A model generated the notes under the pieces. That model was not told the DNA's origin. It did no database searches and was given only the letters and a program-made list of their open reading frames with translations. The position numbers were made by a program, and so were the translations under genes. This document shows, in pieces, positions 35,936 to 45,809 of a stretch of DNA of 64,000 nt (positions are counted from its first letter, which is position 1; each line of letters opens with the position of its first letter). Source of the DNA: Benincasa hispida (lineage: Eukaryota; Streptophyta; Magnoliopsida; Cucurbitales; Cucurbitaceae); the NCBI RefSeq assembly GCF_009727055.1, contig NC_052355.1:8238990-8302989 (forward strand), written 5' to 3'.

Positions 35936-36520
35936 AAGAGAACCTATGAGCAGAAGCAAGATCTTTCCAAGTCCATTGTGAAAGAATAAAGGCATTCACA
36001 AACATACAAGAACAAATTACAGCATGTTTCAGTAATCAAATACAGATGGAAAGAGAGACATACCCTTGAAGAACTCTTCTTCTGAAATTCTCTCGCTCTC
36101 GTGATCAATAAAACAACAACCTCCCGCTTTCATCACAATCGCCTAGCTAACACGAACAGTCTGCTCCTCGAACAAGAACCCTTTGACACTACCACTTGGC
36201 AACCTTGGTATTCTTGAAGTGAGAATCCAGGAGGTATGGCTCTGTGTGAATTTGGTAGAGGGAAGGAGGAAGAAATGATCGAACTACATGATCAAGTAAG
36301 TGGGAGGATGTTTTTTTCTATCGCATAGACTGAGAGTACTTATCATTTAGTCTCTCGTTAGATCGTTCACACGATCGTGTAGTAAATCTCACTCTATATG
36401 ATCATTTCTTCTCTCGCTATACACGGTCGTTTAGTAAATCTCTCACCATCGTTTAGTCTCTCGTGAGGGCTATGGTGTAGTCTCGTGAGTAAACGATGAG
36501 TAATTTACTACAATGAAGCG
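35936..36520 (-). repeat. LTR fragment embedded in element D
   Basis: This 0.6-kb piece interrupts the gag-to-integrase region. Its order of words (ACAGCATG, ACCCTTGAAGAACTCTTCTTC, GTGATC, CACGAACA, CTTGGTATTCTTGAAGTGAGAATCC, GGCTCTGTG) parallels the copia G-type LTR at 5215-5430 and 18780-19010, and a CGATCG-rich patch lies at 36290-36500. It begins and ends inside LTR sequence, so it is truncated. The gag zinc knuckle and protease of D are missing at this place. Confidence 0.75.
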
Positions 36521-37157
36521 ATCTCTGTTTGCCCTTCCCATTGTTCTTGTTCTTCCCCTATGAGAACAAGCCTTCACCTTCTGGTTGATCCTTCTTAGTC
36601 ATTTGCAATTCAAGCTCTCTGACTCTTACAATGGATATGATAGCTTCTGTGGTAATTCTTTCTCTATCGTACTTTAATGCAGTCTTCACATCTTTGAAGG
36701 ATTCTGGTAGAGAATTCAATAGTATGAATGCCTCATTCTCTTCTCCAAAATTATCTCCAACCGATCTGAACTCAGAATATAGCCTCTTGAACTCATTAAG
36801 ATTATCCGTGAGGGACTTTGCTGGATCCATCTTTTAAGTGAAAAATCTTTCCCTCAAGAAAGTTTTATTGGAAAAATCTTTGTTGAGATATATCTTATTC
36901 AACTTATTCTACAGGGCATAGGCAGTAGGCTGGTTGACAATCTGCCTCACTATCTGTGACATTGAGAACGACGGTTCCATATGCATTTGATTTAATAGTC
37001 TCTTTGTCTGCCTTGGAGAATGTTTCAGGGTATTCGCAGGGTTCGTAATGGCTAAGAGAGTTTTCTGCTGCCCCAGGACTGCTTTCATATTTGCTTTACG
37101 TAGTTCAAATTCTGTCTTGCCATCAAATTTCTCAATCTTATATCTTGTAGTTGCCAT
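36521..37157 (-). pseudogene. Copia gag of element D
   Basis: The - strand ATG at 37157 starts MATTRYKIEKFDGKTEFELR and runs through KANMKAVLGQQKTLLAI, with a frame break near 36905 in the region of IVNQPTAYALXNKL. It continues NKIYLNKDFSNKTFL and, after a stop, MDPAKSLTDNLNEFKRLYSE, EENEAFILLNSLPESFKDVK and ELQMTKKDQPEGEGLFS. It stops at NGKGKQ where the foreign LTR fragment begins, so the zinc knuckle is absent. Clearly homologous to gag of element E (39846-40577). Confidence 0.92.
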
Positions 37158-37228
37158 TCTTGGTCTTTAAGATTTACTATTTCAAATCATGAATTCAAAT
37201 CTTGGAGCTATCTTGAACTGTTCACTAA

Positions 37229-37240
37229 GCTATGTTACCA
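37229..37240 (-). promoter_or_regulatory. Primer-binding site of element D
   Basis: On the - strand TGGTAACATAGC lies 2 bp after the 5' LTR end. It matches 9 of 12 bases of the copia tRNA-Met site TGGTATCAGAGC. Confidence 0.7.
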
Positions 37241-37242
37241 AT

Positions 37243-37909
37243 TGTTGTCCCAGATGACTAGATCTTCACGTTAATAATCACAATTCACTCAGATATAATA
37301 GTTGATAACAAGAGTTAGGGGAGAGAGAATGTAGAAGCTTGAAAATCCTTTTGTCGTTTACTAAAAGACTGTACGGTCGTATAGACGATGCACAAAGAAC
37401 TAAACGATAGTTCAATTAAGTAAATGATTAGAGGAAGCGTTAGACGATCGTGTAAACGACAGTTGACTGAAGCTAAACGATCATATAGATGACAAATGAT
37501 GAGCTAAATGGTCATATAAACGATGGAGAGCGGAGCTAAACGATTATGTACACGATGCAATAGGAACTAACAGATTGTGTAAATGATACCTTAGCAAAAT
37601 CTAAATGAGCATAGAGGAAAGAAGAAAAGACACAGGAGTTTAAGTAGTTTGGCGAAAGGCCTATGTCCACCGTGCAAATTGGGGGTGCTCTTTTATTACT
37701 CTATAAAGTATTACAGGACGAATGTCTTGCTCTCTCGATTTCTTATTCACTCTTACATTAATCTCATTCAATTTCGTTTATATATGTGCAGGCGATTTGG
37801 TCACCAATGATGAGCTCTGGTGGTTCTAACATTTAACAGAAAGAGATTGACAACCATTCAATTGCCAGCTGCGATGTTCTACTTCTTGATTTTGATTCTT
37901 TCTGTAACA
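37243..37909 (-). repeat. 5' LTR of element D
   Basis: Full-length partner of 32441-33109. Contains the same CGATCGT patch (37370-37570) and a TATATATG TATA-like box near 37780. Confidence 0.9.
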
Positions 37910-39090
37910 GCCTCAAAAGATAATATCATATTGCAGTATGATCGTTATAATGCTTCAATGGGTCTATTTGTCATGTTTTCACTTTGGCATATGAGTGAGG
38001 TTGATTCATGTTCTTTTGCAGCTTGTTAGACACCGTGACTTTCCTTGGTGCATTTCCAACATTTAGAATGAAGTAATCACAAGTAATGGTTCTCTTATTT
38101 ATTAAAGCTTTATATGATTTGGTTAGATTCTTTGAGTGTTCTTGATTGCTCTCCAAAAGAGCAATTTATTCCCACCTAAATCATGTTAGTTTTTAGGAAT
38201 TTAATGTTTTATTTAGTGTTTTGACCGATAAATGAGGAAAGGAGACCCTCGGGACATTCAAATATATTTTTGATCAAAACGGAGAAAGTAGATGTAAAAG
38301 GAGCAAAATTACCCTTTCCCCATAGGGAGAGCGCAGTGATGCCTTGCTCGACACCGTGCACTGCACTCAAAGACAGAATGCCCACTTGCCACGATCGAAG
38401 CTGCACTATTCAACACATAGTTGCACATAACACATCACCTCATGCGCGAGGCAGGCACTATGACAAAATAAGCCCAGGCATAGCTGAACTCTCCAATAGT
38501 GCAGAGGTACTCGATAACTTTCTATAAATATTCCCTCGATTTTTAAGGCACATGGATGGATTATTTAATAGAAAACGTAACCATCAATAATTTTTCATTT
38601 CTTTTTTACCTTTTAGCTTAGGTTCTTTATTTTCTTTTGGGTTGTAACAATTTATTAGAGTTTCCTCCTCGACATGTCTATGGAATCATGAGGTAAGTTG
38701 TATCTAGATTGTGGGAGTAAACCCTTTGTAATTTTATGAGATTTTTCTTGATTAAGTTTATGAAATTACTATGTTTCATTTGAATATTGTACATATCTAA
38801 AATTCTTGAATGGATTAACATCCCTCCTCTCAAATGTATGTCTTGACCAAACAATTGTAGGCTTGCACGTTTCCTAGATTATTCGTCAATGCTCGAAATC
38901 AACTAAGTAGCAAAAGGTTAAGAATTGTATGCCAGGGCTTATGGCTTTTCTTGGGTCATAGTTATGCATATTTTAGCTTAGTACAAAGGATAAGTCATAC
39001 TTATTGCATTCCAAGCTTAAGTTGAATGCTTTTTCTTAATGTTGGATAATGCTAAATGTATAGATGAATTCATGAATGTAGTAGTGTTAT
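37910..39090. other. Unassigned sequence between elements D and E
   Basis: TTCTTTTGCAG near 38011-38021 followed by a short open stretch could be a host intron/exon edge. Positions 38186-38540 are more GC-rich, repeat-like, and end in a TATA-type CTATAAATATTCC near 38522 followed by a possible GTAAGT donor near 38693, features expected of an unidentified LTR with leader. No partner copy is present. GTTAT at 39086-39090 is the left TSD of element E. Confidence 0.35.
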
Positions 39091-39751
39091 TGTTTCAAAA
39101 AGAACCGAAGACGAGAAATAAAGTTGCAGGCAGTTGAACATTGTCGTCTTCTTTCTATTATGTTGTTGTAACCACTAGAGCTTCTTCGTTGACAACGAGC
39201 GCCTGTATAAAAAGAAAATGAATGATAGAATAACGAGAACAAGAGAGAGCAAGGCATTCATTTTGTAAGAAGTTTAAAGAAGAAGTAATAAAAAGAGACC
39301 CACCCGATTTGCACAATGGACGTAGGCCTTTGGCTGAACCACTTAAATACTTGTGTTTTTTCGTTCTTTCTCTACGATCGTCTATCTTTTACATAAGTAT
39401 CATGTACACAATTGTTTAGTTCCTCACGCATCGTTTACACGATCGTTTAGCTCTACATTGCATCGTCTATACGACCATCTAATTCCTCAGTTGTTGTCTA
39501 TACGATTGTTTAGTTCCTCACAACTATCGTCTACACGATCGTCTAGTGCTTCTTAATATCATTTACATAATTGAACTATCGTTTAGTTCTTTAGAGCTTC
39601 ATCTACACAATTGAGCTGTATTCAGGTAAATGATAAAAGGGATTTGAAGCTTGAAGCATACACTCTTCCCCGAGTCTTGAAGTGAACTTGATCGTTAATG
39701 CTGAGTAGTTTCGGCCTACAAACAAGTGGATCATAGTTAGCTGGGGTAACA
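39091..39751 (+). repeat. 5' LTR of element E
   Basis: TGTTTCAAAAAGAACC start, GGGGTAACA end. It contains a TATA-type GTATAAAAAG near 39214 and a patch of TCGTCTA/ATCGTTTAG words at 39370-39620 that matches 41820-42080 in the 3' LTR. Confidence 0.88.
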
Positions 39752-39753
39752 AG

Positions 39754-39765
39754 TGATATCATAGC
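39754..39765 (+). promoter_or_regulatory. Primer-binding site of element E
   Basis: TGATATCATAGC, two bases after the LTR end; 10 of 12 bases match the copia tRNA-Met site. Confidence 0.75.
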
Positions 39766-39845
39766 TCAGAAAACAACTCAAGACAGACCCAAGATTTGAA
39801 TTCTTGCATACTTCGAATCAGATAAGTCAATCTTGAAGTTCAACA

Positions 39846-40580
39846 ATGGCTACAACAAGGTATGAAATCAAGAAGTTTGATGGAAAGACAGACTTTGAAT
39901 TATGAAAAGTGAAGATCAAGGCAATTTTGGGACAGTAGAAGGCACTTCTGGCTATCATAGACCTAGCAAAATACCTTGGAACACTCACCGATGTAGAGAA
40001 AGAGACAATAAAGGTAAATGCTTATGGAACTATTGTCTTGAATGTCATAGATAGTGTTGTAAGGCAAATTATTGACCAGCCTACTGCTTATGATCTCTGG
40101 AATAAACTAACCGAGAATTATCTCAACAAAGACTTGCCTAATAAAGCTTTCTTGAGGGAAATATTTTTCACATACAAGATGGATGCTGCAAAGTCCCTCA
40201 CTGATAGATTGAACGAATTCAAGAGATTGTCATCAGAATTCAAATCAATAAGAGACAACATTGGGGAAGAAAATGAGGATTTTATATTAAGTAACTCTCT
40301 ATCAGAATCAATTAAAGATGTCAAAACAGCCATGAAGTATGGTAGAGAAAGAATCGCTACAGAAGCAATAATTTCAGCAATAAGAGTCAGAAAACTAGAG
40401 TTACAGATGAACAAGAAAGAGCAACAAGGAGGAGAAGGCTTGTTTTCAAAGGGGAAAACAAAGAATAATGGGAAGGGAAAGCAGAATGGTGGTGACAAGC
40501 CTAAGATCAAGTGTCATTTTTGCCACAAACTTGGACACATGAATAAAGACTATTATGCCTTGAAGAGGAAGTTGAACTAA
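39846..40580 (+). pseudogene. Copia gag of element E
   Basis: ATG 39846 starts MATTRYEIKKFDGKTDFEL, followed by a TGA where the family has W, and KVKIKAILGQ followed by TAG. After that the frame is open from about 39960 to the TAA at 40578-40580. It includes QIIDQPTAYDLWNKLTENYL, MDAAKSLTDRLNEFKRLSSE, KDVKTAMKYGRERIATEAII and a K/N/G-rich tail. The zinc knuckle CHFCHKLGHMNKDY has the final cysteine of CX2CX4HX4C replaced by tyrosine. Gag normally forms the particle and binds RNA through the knuckle. Two stops and the lost cysteine make this copy defective, though most of the frame is well kept. Confidence 0.93.
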
Positions 40581-40680
40581 CAGAACAAAGGAGGAAAACA
40601 GACAAGCAGCTGTGGGGGAAAATTCCCTTATGTATTCAGATGCCTAGGTTGCAACTGAAGAGTGTGGAGAGCAGAATTCT

Positions 40681-41690
40681 ATGGAAACTCAAGACTGGGT
40701 GATAGATTCTGGCTGTTCAGTCCATATGACACCATCTAAAGGGTGGTTTTGTACCTATAAGAAGTGGGATGGAGGGCTGATCTACATGGGAAATAACAAT
40801 ACCTNNNNNNNNNNNNNNNNNNTCAGTCCATATGACACCATCTAAAGGGTGGTTTTGTACCTATAAGAAGTGGGATGGAGGGCTGATCTACATGGGAAAT
40901 AACAATACCTGTAGGGCTGTTGGAATTAGGTCTGTTTCCTTGAAGATATAGGATGGTTCAATGAAGTTGATTAGGAATATGAGGCATGTTCCTACGTTGA
41001 AGAGAAATATCCTATGATTCGGGTTGTTTGACTCTATTAACTATAAGTATAGAGATATTGGAGGCACCTTTGAGATAATTAAAGACTCAAAAGTAGTGTT
41101 GGTGGCAGCCAAAGTTAATGGCTTGAATGTCATCAAAGATGTGCAAATGGCACATTCAGCCTTGATGGCAACAGATGAAGAACCCACAGAAGATGAGCTA
41201 TGGCATAAGAGGCTATCTCATATTAGTGTGAAAGGAATGCAAGTTCTCTCAAAATAGGGGATTCTTCCTAAAGGTGTTGGAGACAACTTGAAAATTTGTG
41301 AGCATTGCACCCTTCGCAAGGCAACAAGGCAAAGCTTTCCTAAAGGACATTATACTTCCAAAGAGATACTTGAATATGTACATTCTGACTTATGGGGGCC
41401 AGCATACTCTCCTTCACTAAGAAGAGCAAGGTACTTTCTTTTCTAAAAATGAAGAGTTGAGTTTATTTTCTAAAAATGAAAGATGAAGTGTTTGGGAGAT
41501 TAAAAGAATGGAAAACCTTGATTGAAAAGCAAACCTCTAAACATATTAAACACTTGAGAATTGACAATTATTTAGAGTTTTGTGGAGAGGAATTTAACTT
41601 GTTTTGCAGGGAAAGTATTGTGATGCATAGAATAGTGAGGTATGAACCTAAACAAAATGGAGTTGCTGAAAGATTAAAGAAGAAGTTTAA
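40681..41690 (+). pseudogene. Copia protease and integrase N-terminus of element E
   Basis: Protease is marked by DWVIDSGCSVHMTP near 40694-40735, with the D-S-G catalytic triplet, and GLIYMGNNNT. The gap and duplication follow. Then come IRNMRHVPTLKRNIL, DELWHKRLSHISVKGMQVLS with a stop (41257), CEHCTLRKATRQSFPKGHY (both zinc-binding cysteines kept) and YVHSDLWGPAYSPSL. The next part is rearranged near 41440, where TTTTCTAAAAATGAA occurs twice. IKHLRIDNYLEF has ID where the family has TD and contains the second aspartate. PKQNGVAERL carries the glutamate just before the deletion at 41691. Multiple stops. Confidence 0.88.
40717..40910. other. Assembly gap (18 N) flanked by identical 88-bp copies
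   Basis: The 88 bp from 40717 to 40804 recur without mismatch at 40823-40910, with 18 N between them. Removing one copy and the N run restores the protease reading across the site. This is most likely two contig ends that overlap but were not merged, not a biological tandem. Confidence 0.9.
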
Positions 41691-42208
41691 ATAACGAGAA
41701 CGAGAGAGAGCAAGGCATTGATTTTTTAAGTAGTTTAAAGAAGTAATAAAAAGAGACCTCCCGATTTGCACGGTGGACGTAGGCCTTTGGCTAAACCACT
41801 TAAATACTTGTGTTCTTTCTATCTTTCTCTACAATCGTCTAGCTTTTACATAAGTATCGTGTATACAATCGTTTAGTTCCTCTCGCATCGTTTAAACGAT
41901 CACTTAGCTCTGCATTGCATCGTTTATACGATCGTCTAGTTCTTCAGCTGTCATCTATAAGACCGTTTAGTTCCTCACAACTATCATCTACACGATTGTC
42001 TATTGATTCTTAATATCATTTACATAATTGAACTATCGTCTAGTTCTTTGGAGCTTCGTCTACACGATTGAGCTGCATTCAGGTAAACGATAGAAGAGTT
42101 TTGAAACTTGAAGCATCTGGTCTTTTCCGAGTCTTGAAGTGAACTCGACCGTTAATGCTGAGTAGTTTTGGCCTGCAAACAAGTAGATCATAGTTATCTG
42201 GGGCAACA
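41691..42208 (+). repeat. 3' LTR of element E, 5' part missing
   Basis: Colinear with 39230-39751. It starts at ATAACGAGAAC, where integrase sequence joins it, and ends GGCAACA. Confidence 0.9.
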
Positions 42209-42213
42209 GTTAT

Positions 42214-42826
42214 TGTTGGAAAAAAGCTCCCACTTATATTGCAGGTGGAAGTATAAAAGTAATAGAGAAATTAGAAGAAAGCAATAAAATCGGAGAAAAC
42301 AAGAATTTATGTGGAAAACTGCTAATTCGAAGAAAAGACACAGACCAAAAAATTCAACTATGTGAAAGATTACTAAAATTCTCTCTCCCAGCCCTAATTA
42401 CATTAGCATGCTCTCAAAGCTTTTGACTATCCAAACCCCTTTTACCACTCTCACTAGAGAATACGAAAGGAATTTAATTAAAGTTAGCACCTTAAGATTA
42501 AAGTGTTTCCCACTATCCTTTTATAGTGTTAGAAGCATCACTTTCTACAACTTTTCTAATGTTGGATAAACTGCACTTTTAATTTTTTTCCACAAACTCA
42601 AAAAATTCCACCTCAGCAAGATTTTTGGAGAATTCACAGCTTATATTACATTCATTATCTTCACCAACATTAATAATTCTCAAGTTAAAGAACTATCACC
42701 TACTCCACTATGAAAAGTAGACCACTTGAAATACCACCTCCCAAGATTTTCCTTTTTCGTCACATGCTGTTAAACCTTGCTAGTGCAATTTCCACCTACT
42801 TAGCTTACCTGGAAGTCCTTCAACCA
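42214..42826. other. Noncoding, probably part of copia F
   Basis: It begins TGTTGGAAAAAAGCTCCCAC, which has the form of an LTR start, and continues AT-rich without genes up to the gag fragment. With no second copy the LTR assignment is a guess. Confidence 0.35.
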
Positions 42827-43371
42827 TTAACATGAGTTCCACCACACACCTTGCATAACCGGCAAATCAATACCCATGTACAAACTTGTGGAACTTCTAA
42901 TATTACATCGTCTATCATGGCAAAACCAACATACAGCGAAGGATGAATAATGCATTACTTCAATGAAAGATACTGTCATCTTCCATGACGATAGAGAAAA
43001 TGTTAGCATCCAACACAATCTTTTTGACGAACCTGCTCTGTTACGACAATCCTTTTCCATGTGAACAGACTGTCTACATTTCCAGAAAACCTCATTACCT
43101 TTTTCTTTTTCTTCCACTTCCTAGCTACCAATATTGAATCCACTAGTGAAGTATGCCCCTCACTCTTAAGTTTTTTTTCCACTGACAAACTTTACTAATA
43201 GCCTCAGCAAAATCTAAAGTTTATTTCACATATATCAATATTGGCTTGATGTGTTCATAAGAAGAAGGAAGTGATAATATGAGTATGATTTCCTTATCTT
43301 CATCTTTTGTCATCATTCCTATCACCTCTAGCTCATAAATGATACAATTGAGAATATCCAGATGATCTTAG
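42827..43371 (-). pseudogene. Copia gag fragment (copia F)
   Basis: On the - strand from 43371: DHLDILNCIIYELEVIGM, DEDKEIILILSLPSSYEHIK, KSEGHTSLVDSILVARKWKK, then a zinc knuckle reading FWKCRQSVHMEKDC near 43085, in which the first cysteine is F and the glycine is V. NRAGSSK follows. This is the gag pattern of a different copia lineage from D, E and L. Frame changes near 43240 and 43180. It is cut at 43371 by the LTR of element A, which gives relative age. Confidence 0.85.
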
Positions 43372-43606
43372 TGTTGGATGGACATCATCACACAGTGGAA
43401 AAAATCAAGATCCATAAGCATTCTAATTCATTAATTTTGGTTGAAAAGAAACATGCTAAAAAATAGAGTATAATAGGTTTCATGAACATACCTTGACCGA
43501 ACCAACGAAATCTCCATTTCCAGCTGCAAAATCCTCCGAATCCTTGTGTAGACCACCACAAGATCTTCCCTACTATCCTCTTGGTGTTCTAGATTGAGTT
43601 GTGGGA

Positions 43607-44403
43607 TGATAATGGGCAGGAATGCACGTTATCATAGTGCTAAATTCTTAAACATTGTTGGATTACGTTGATGAAATATGTTACTTTGCGTCCATTAAAC
43701 ATCAGTTTCTTAATATTGCGGTCACATGCATCCAACGCATTATAATAGTTGATCTTTGTATTTTTTTGCAGAATATGTGTTAACGAAATGCAAAGATTGC
43801 GATCATAGGAAATCATTGGTCGAGTGCAACTTCACCGCAAACATTCCACCAAGAAGGATCGCCGCAACTTGGTTAGCGCAACATGGTGGGCACATCCGGG
43901 TGAAAGGATAATTAAGAGCGATGGGACAGAAAGCTGATGACAATCGAATCCAAATTAAGTTGACAGTCAATAATGCTCACAAAGTACATTCAGCTTTATC
44001 GGTGACAATTATCCATTCAGTCAGGAATTAAAGCTGTCCCATTTGTACAACCAGGAGAGAGAAGCCGCTTTTCACCATGGATGCTCTATAAATACCAAGG
44101 GCATTCTTCAGAGAAGGGGTTAACCAATTGATCAGTTCGCATGTCTTTGTTCTTAGTTTTATTCATTTAAGGTGGACACGAGGGAGAAAGTTGTACCGTT
44201 AGATCTTCTGGTAAGCTTGAGAGAGCACCAGAAGCTCCAAACCCGAACCCAACACTTATTTATTTACTTGGTTACCACAAAGTTTCATAAAAATTACCAA
44301 CGCAATCTATTTTCACTTGGATTCTGCTAGGAAACTTGAGGTCACAACGTAAATCCATCAACACATATCATCCATACTTCTACTTCATAAATTTAAAGCA
44401 TCA
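43607..44403 (+). repeat. 5' LTR of element I, internally deleted
   Basis: Aligned with 47195-47850 at its start and with 48640-48809 at its end. The middle part present at about 47850-48640 is missing. A TATA box TCTATAAATA lies at 44085-44094. Confidence 0.88.
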
Positions 44404-44409
44404 AAGATT

Positions 44410-44428
44410 TGGCGCCATTTCTGTGGAC
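44410..44428 (+). promoter_or_regulatory. Primer-binding site of element I
   Basis: TGGCGCCATTTCTGTGGAC, six bases after the LTR end; the first nine bases match the tRNA-Asp-type Athila site and the rest is degenerate. Confidence 0.75.
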
Positions 44429-44619
44429 TTCGGCCAAGATAGTTTGCTAACGGTAATTTTTATTTCTTTGCAAAACTCTCAATCTTTGGTGAATTACGAC
44501 CCAGAGATTGAGAGAACATTCAGAAGAAGATTGAGGAGACCGCCAACAACAACCACAATCAGACAAAGAAGAGATGGCGGAGCAAGCTTGGAAATGGAGC
44601 ACCAAATGATAATAATGTC

Positions 44620-44874
44620 ATGGCGAATCCAATTTTGTTGGCAAACGATCGCAATAGGCCTATTAAGGACTATGCATCGCCGAACCTATATGATTTCTCT
44701 CCAAGAATCATGAGGCCTTCCCTCGACGAAAGTAGATTCGAAATGAAACCAATAACGTTGCAGATGATTCAGGCTGCTGAGAAGTTTGGAGGAAGGCATG
44801 GCGAAGACCCGCACGCCTACCTTCGGAGCTTCATAGAAATCTGCTACCACCGGTCCAACACAAAGTCAAGCTAG
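44620..44874 (+). pseudogene. Athila-type gag N-terminus (element I)
   Basis: ATG 44620 starts MANPILLANDRNRPIKDYAS and continues PRIMRPSLDESRFEMKPITL, MIQAAEKFGGRHGEDPHAYL and FIEICYH before a TAG at 44872-44874. The pattern (RxLRDYAxP, xFELKPxLLQMVQxxxFGG, EDPxxHLxxFLEIC) is that of Athila-group gag. Only about the first 80 residues remain; the family protein is several times longer. The break into the protease region comes within 120 bp. Confidence 0.85.
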
Positions 44875-44990
44875 TAGCTCACAACCACCGCAATCTTCGT
44901 CCTTAGAGAGCTTGCTGAAGCAATATATTGAGAAAAAACGTATCAGTGCTTCAAAACCAAGCTACTTCCATTTGAAATCTCGAAATCCAA

Positions 44991-45809
44991 ATGGGACAAA
45001 TTGTGGACGAGCTGAAAAACAGACCGCAAGAAGTGTTGCCGAGCTCAACTAAGCTCCCTCGCAATGCTGGGGGTAACGGGAAGGACCAATGCCTTGCACT
45101 CTCCTTGTTAAGCGACAACATGATTTCGGAAGTAGGGGAAAAGCACATTGCGACCAACTTGAATGCGGCGACAATCGAAGAACCGTTGACCTATAGTTTG
45201 GAGAAGCTCGAGAAAATAGACCCTGAAGTTGCGTCTACCCTTAAGCCTCTAGATCTTAAGACAGAAGAAGTTCAACCACTAATGACTCCGAAAAGGTTGA
45301 AAGAGGAACAAAATGAGGAAGAAAATATCACAATAGTGGTTGCAGTGACAAATGCTATGATCCCACCTAAAATGGGCGACCCAGGAATCTTCACAATCCC
45401 ATGCTCTATCGGAGGGACCTTCAGTGGCCAAGCATTATGTGATCTTGGGACAAGTATAAACATAATGCCGCTATCAGTCTTCAAACAATTGAATGTCGGC
45501 AAAATTTCGCCTATAAAGGAAACTCTCCTACTCGCGAACAGATCTCGAATACAACCTAAAAAAGAGTTGAAAAATGCCACAATTTCAATCGATAAATTCA
45601 TCCTGCCGGCAGACTTCCTTATTTTGGATTATAAAGCGGATGAAGATACGCCCATCATATTGAGATGACCATTCCTTTCAATCAGTCGCGCTCAAATTGA
45701 TGTGTGCAACGGGGAAATTGTAATGAGCGTTCATGGGGAGAAACTTCGGATTAAGGCAGTAAAGATCCCAGAGGACAAAGAAAAGAGAAACAAGCCACCA
45801 TGGATGTGA
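44991..45809 (+). pseudogene. Athila-type aspartic protease (element I)
   Basis: A frame open for 225 codons, broken by one TGA at 45666-45668, then continuing in frame to the TGA at 45807-45809. The N-terminal half is a gag/protease linker (LEKLEKIDPEVASTLKPLDL, an E/K-rich stretch). The retropepsin-like domain follows: GDPGIFTIPCSIGGTFSGQA, catalytic LCDLGTSINIMPLSVF near 45436-45485, LLLANRSRIQPKKELKNATI, DKFILPADFLILDYKADEDT, PIILR*PFLSISRAQIDV and EIVMSVHGEKLRI. The stop replaces the arginine of the family's ILGRPF (CGA to TGA), and the preceding G is R, both CpG-type transitions. Protease would cleave the gag-pol polyprotein in particles. No RT follows. Confidence 0.92.

Larger units (their letters stand above)
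32441..37909 (-). mobile_element. Copia element D, minus strand, both LTRs present
   Basis: LTRs of 669 bp (32441-33109) and 667 bp (37243-37909) begin TGTTGTCCCAGATGAC on the + strand and end GTAACA, with matching terminal inverted TGTT/AACA. The flanks GCCAC (32436-32440) and GCCTC (37910-37914) match at four of five bases, a plausible decayed TSD. Gag, integrase, RT and RNase H are present in order on the - strand, all broken. A foreign LTR fragment occupies 35936-36520, replacing the end of gag and the protease. It is related to element E, which lies 1.2 kb away in the opposite orientation. Confidence 0.92.
39091..42208 (+). mobile_element. Copia element E, internally deleted, TSD GTTAT
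   Basis: 5' LTR 39091-39751, PBS, gag, protease and integrase start on the + strand, then an abrupt switch into the 3' LTR at 41691, which ends GGCAACA at 42208. GTTAT occurs at 39086-39090 and 42209-42213, confirming both outer ends. RT, RNase H, the rest of integrase and the first ~139 bp of the 3' LTR are deleted. It contains an assembly gap at 40805-40822. LTR and gag are related to element D. Confidence 0.92.

Noticed and set aside
38270..38527. 85-codon plus-strand frame between D and E
   Set aside because: The region is GC-richer and repeat-like, with a TATA-type word at its end; the translation resembles no known domain, so it was left as possible LTR sequence.
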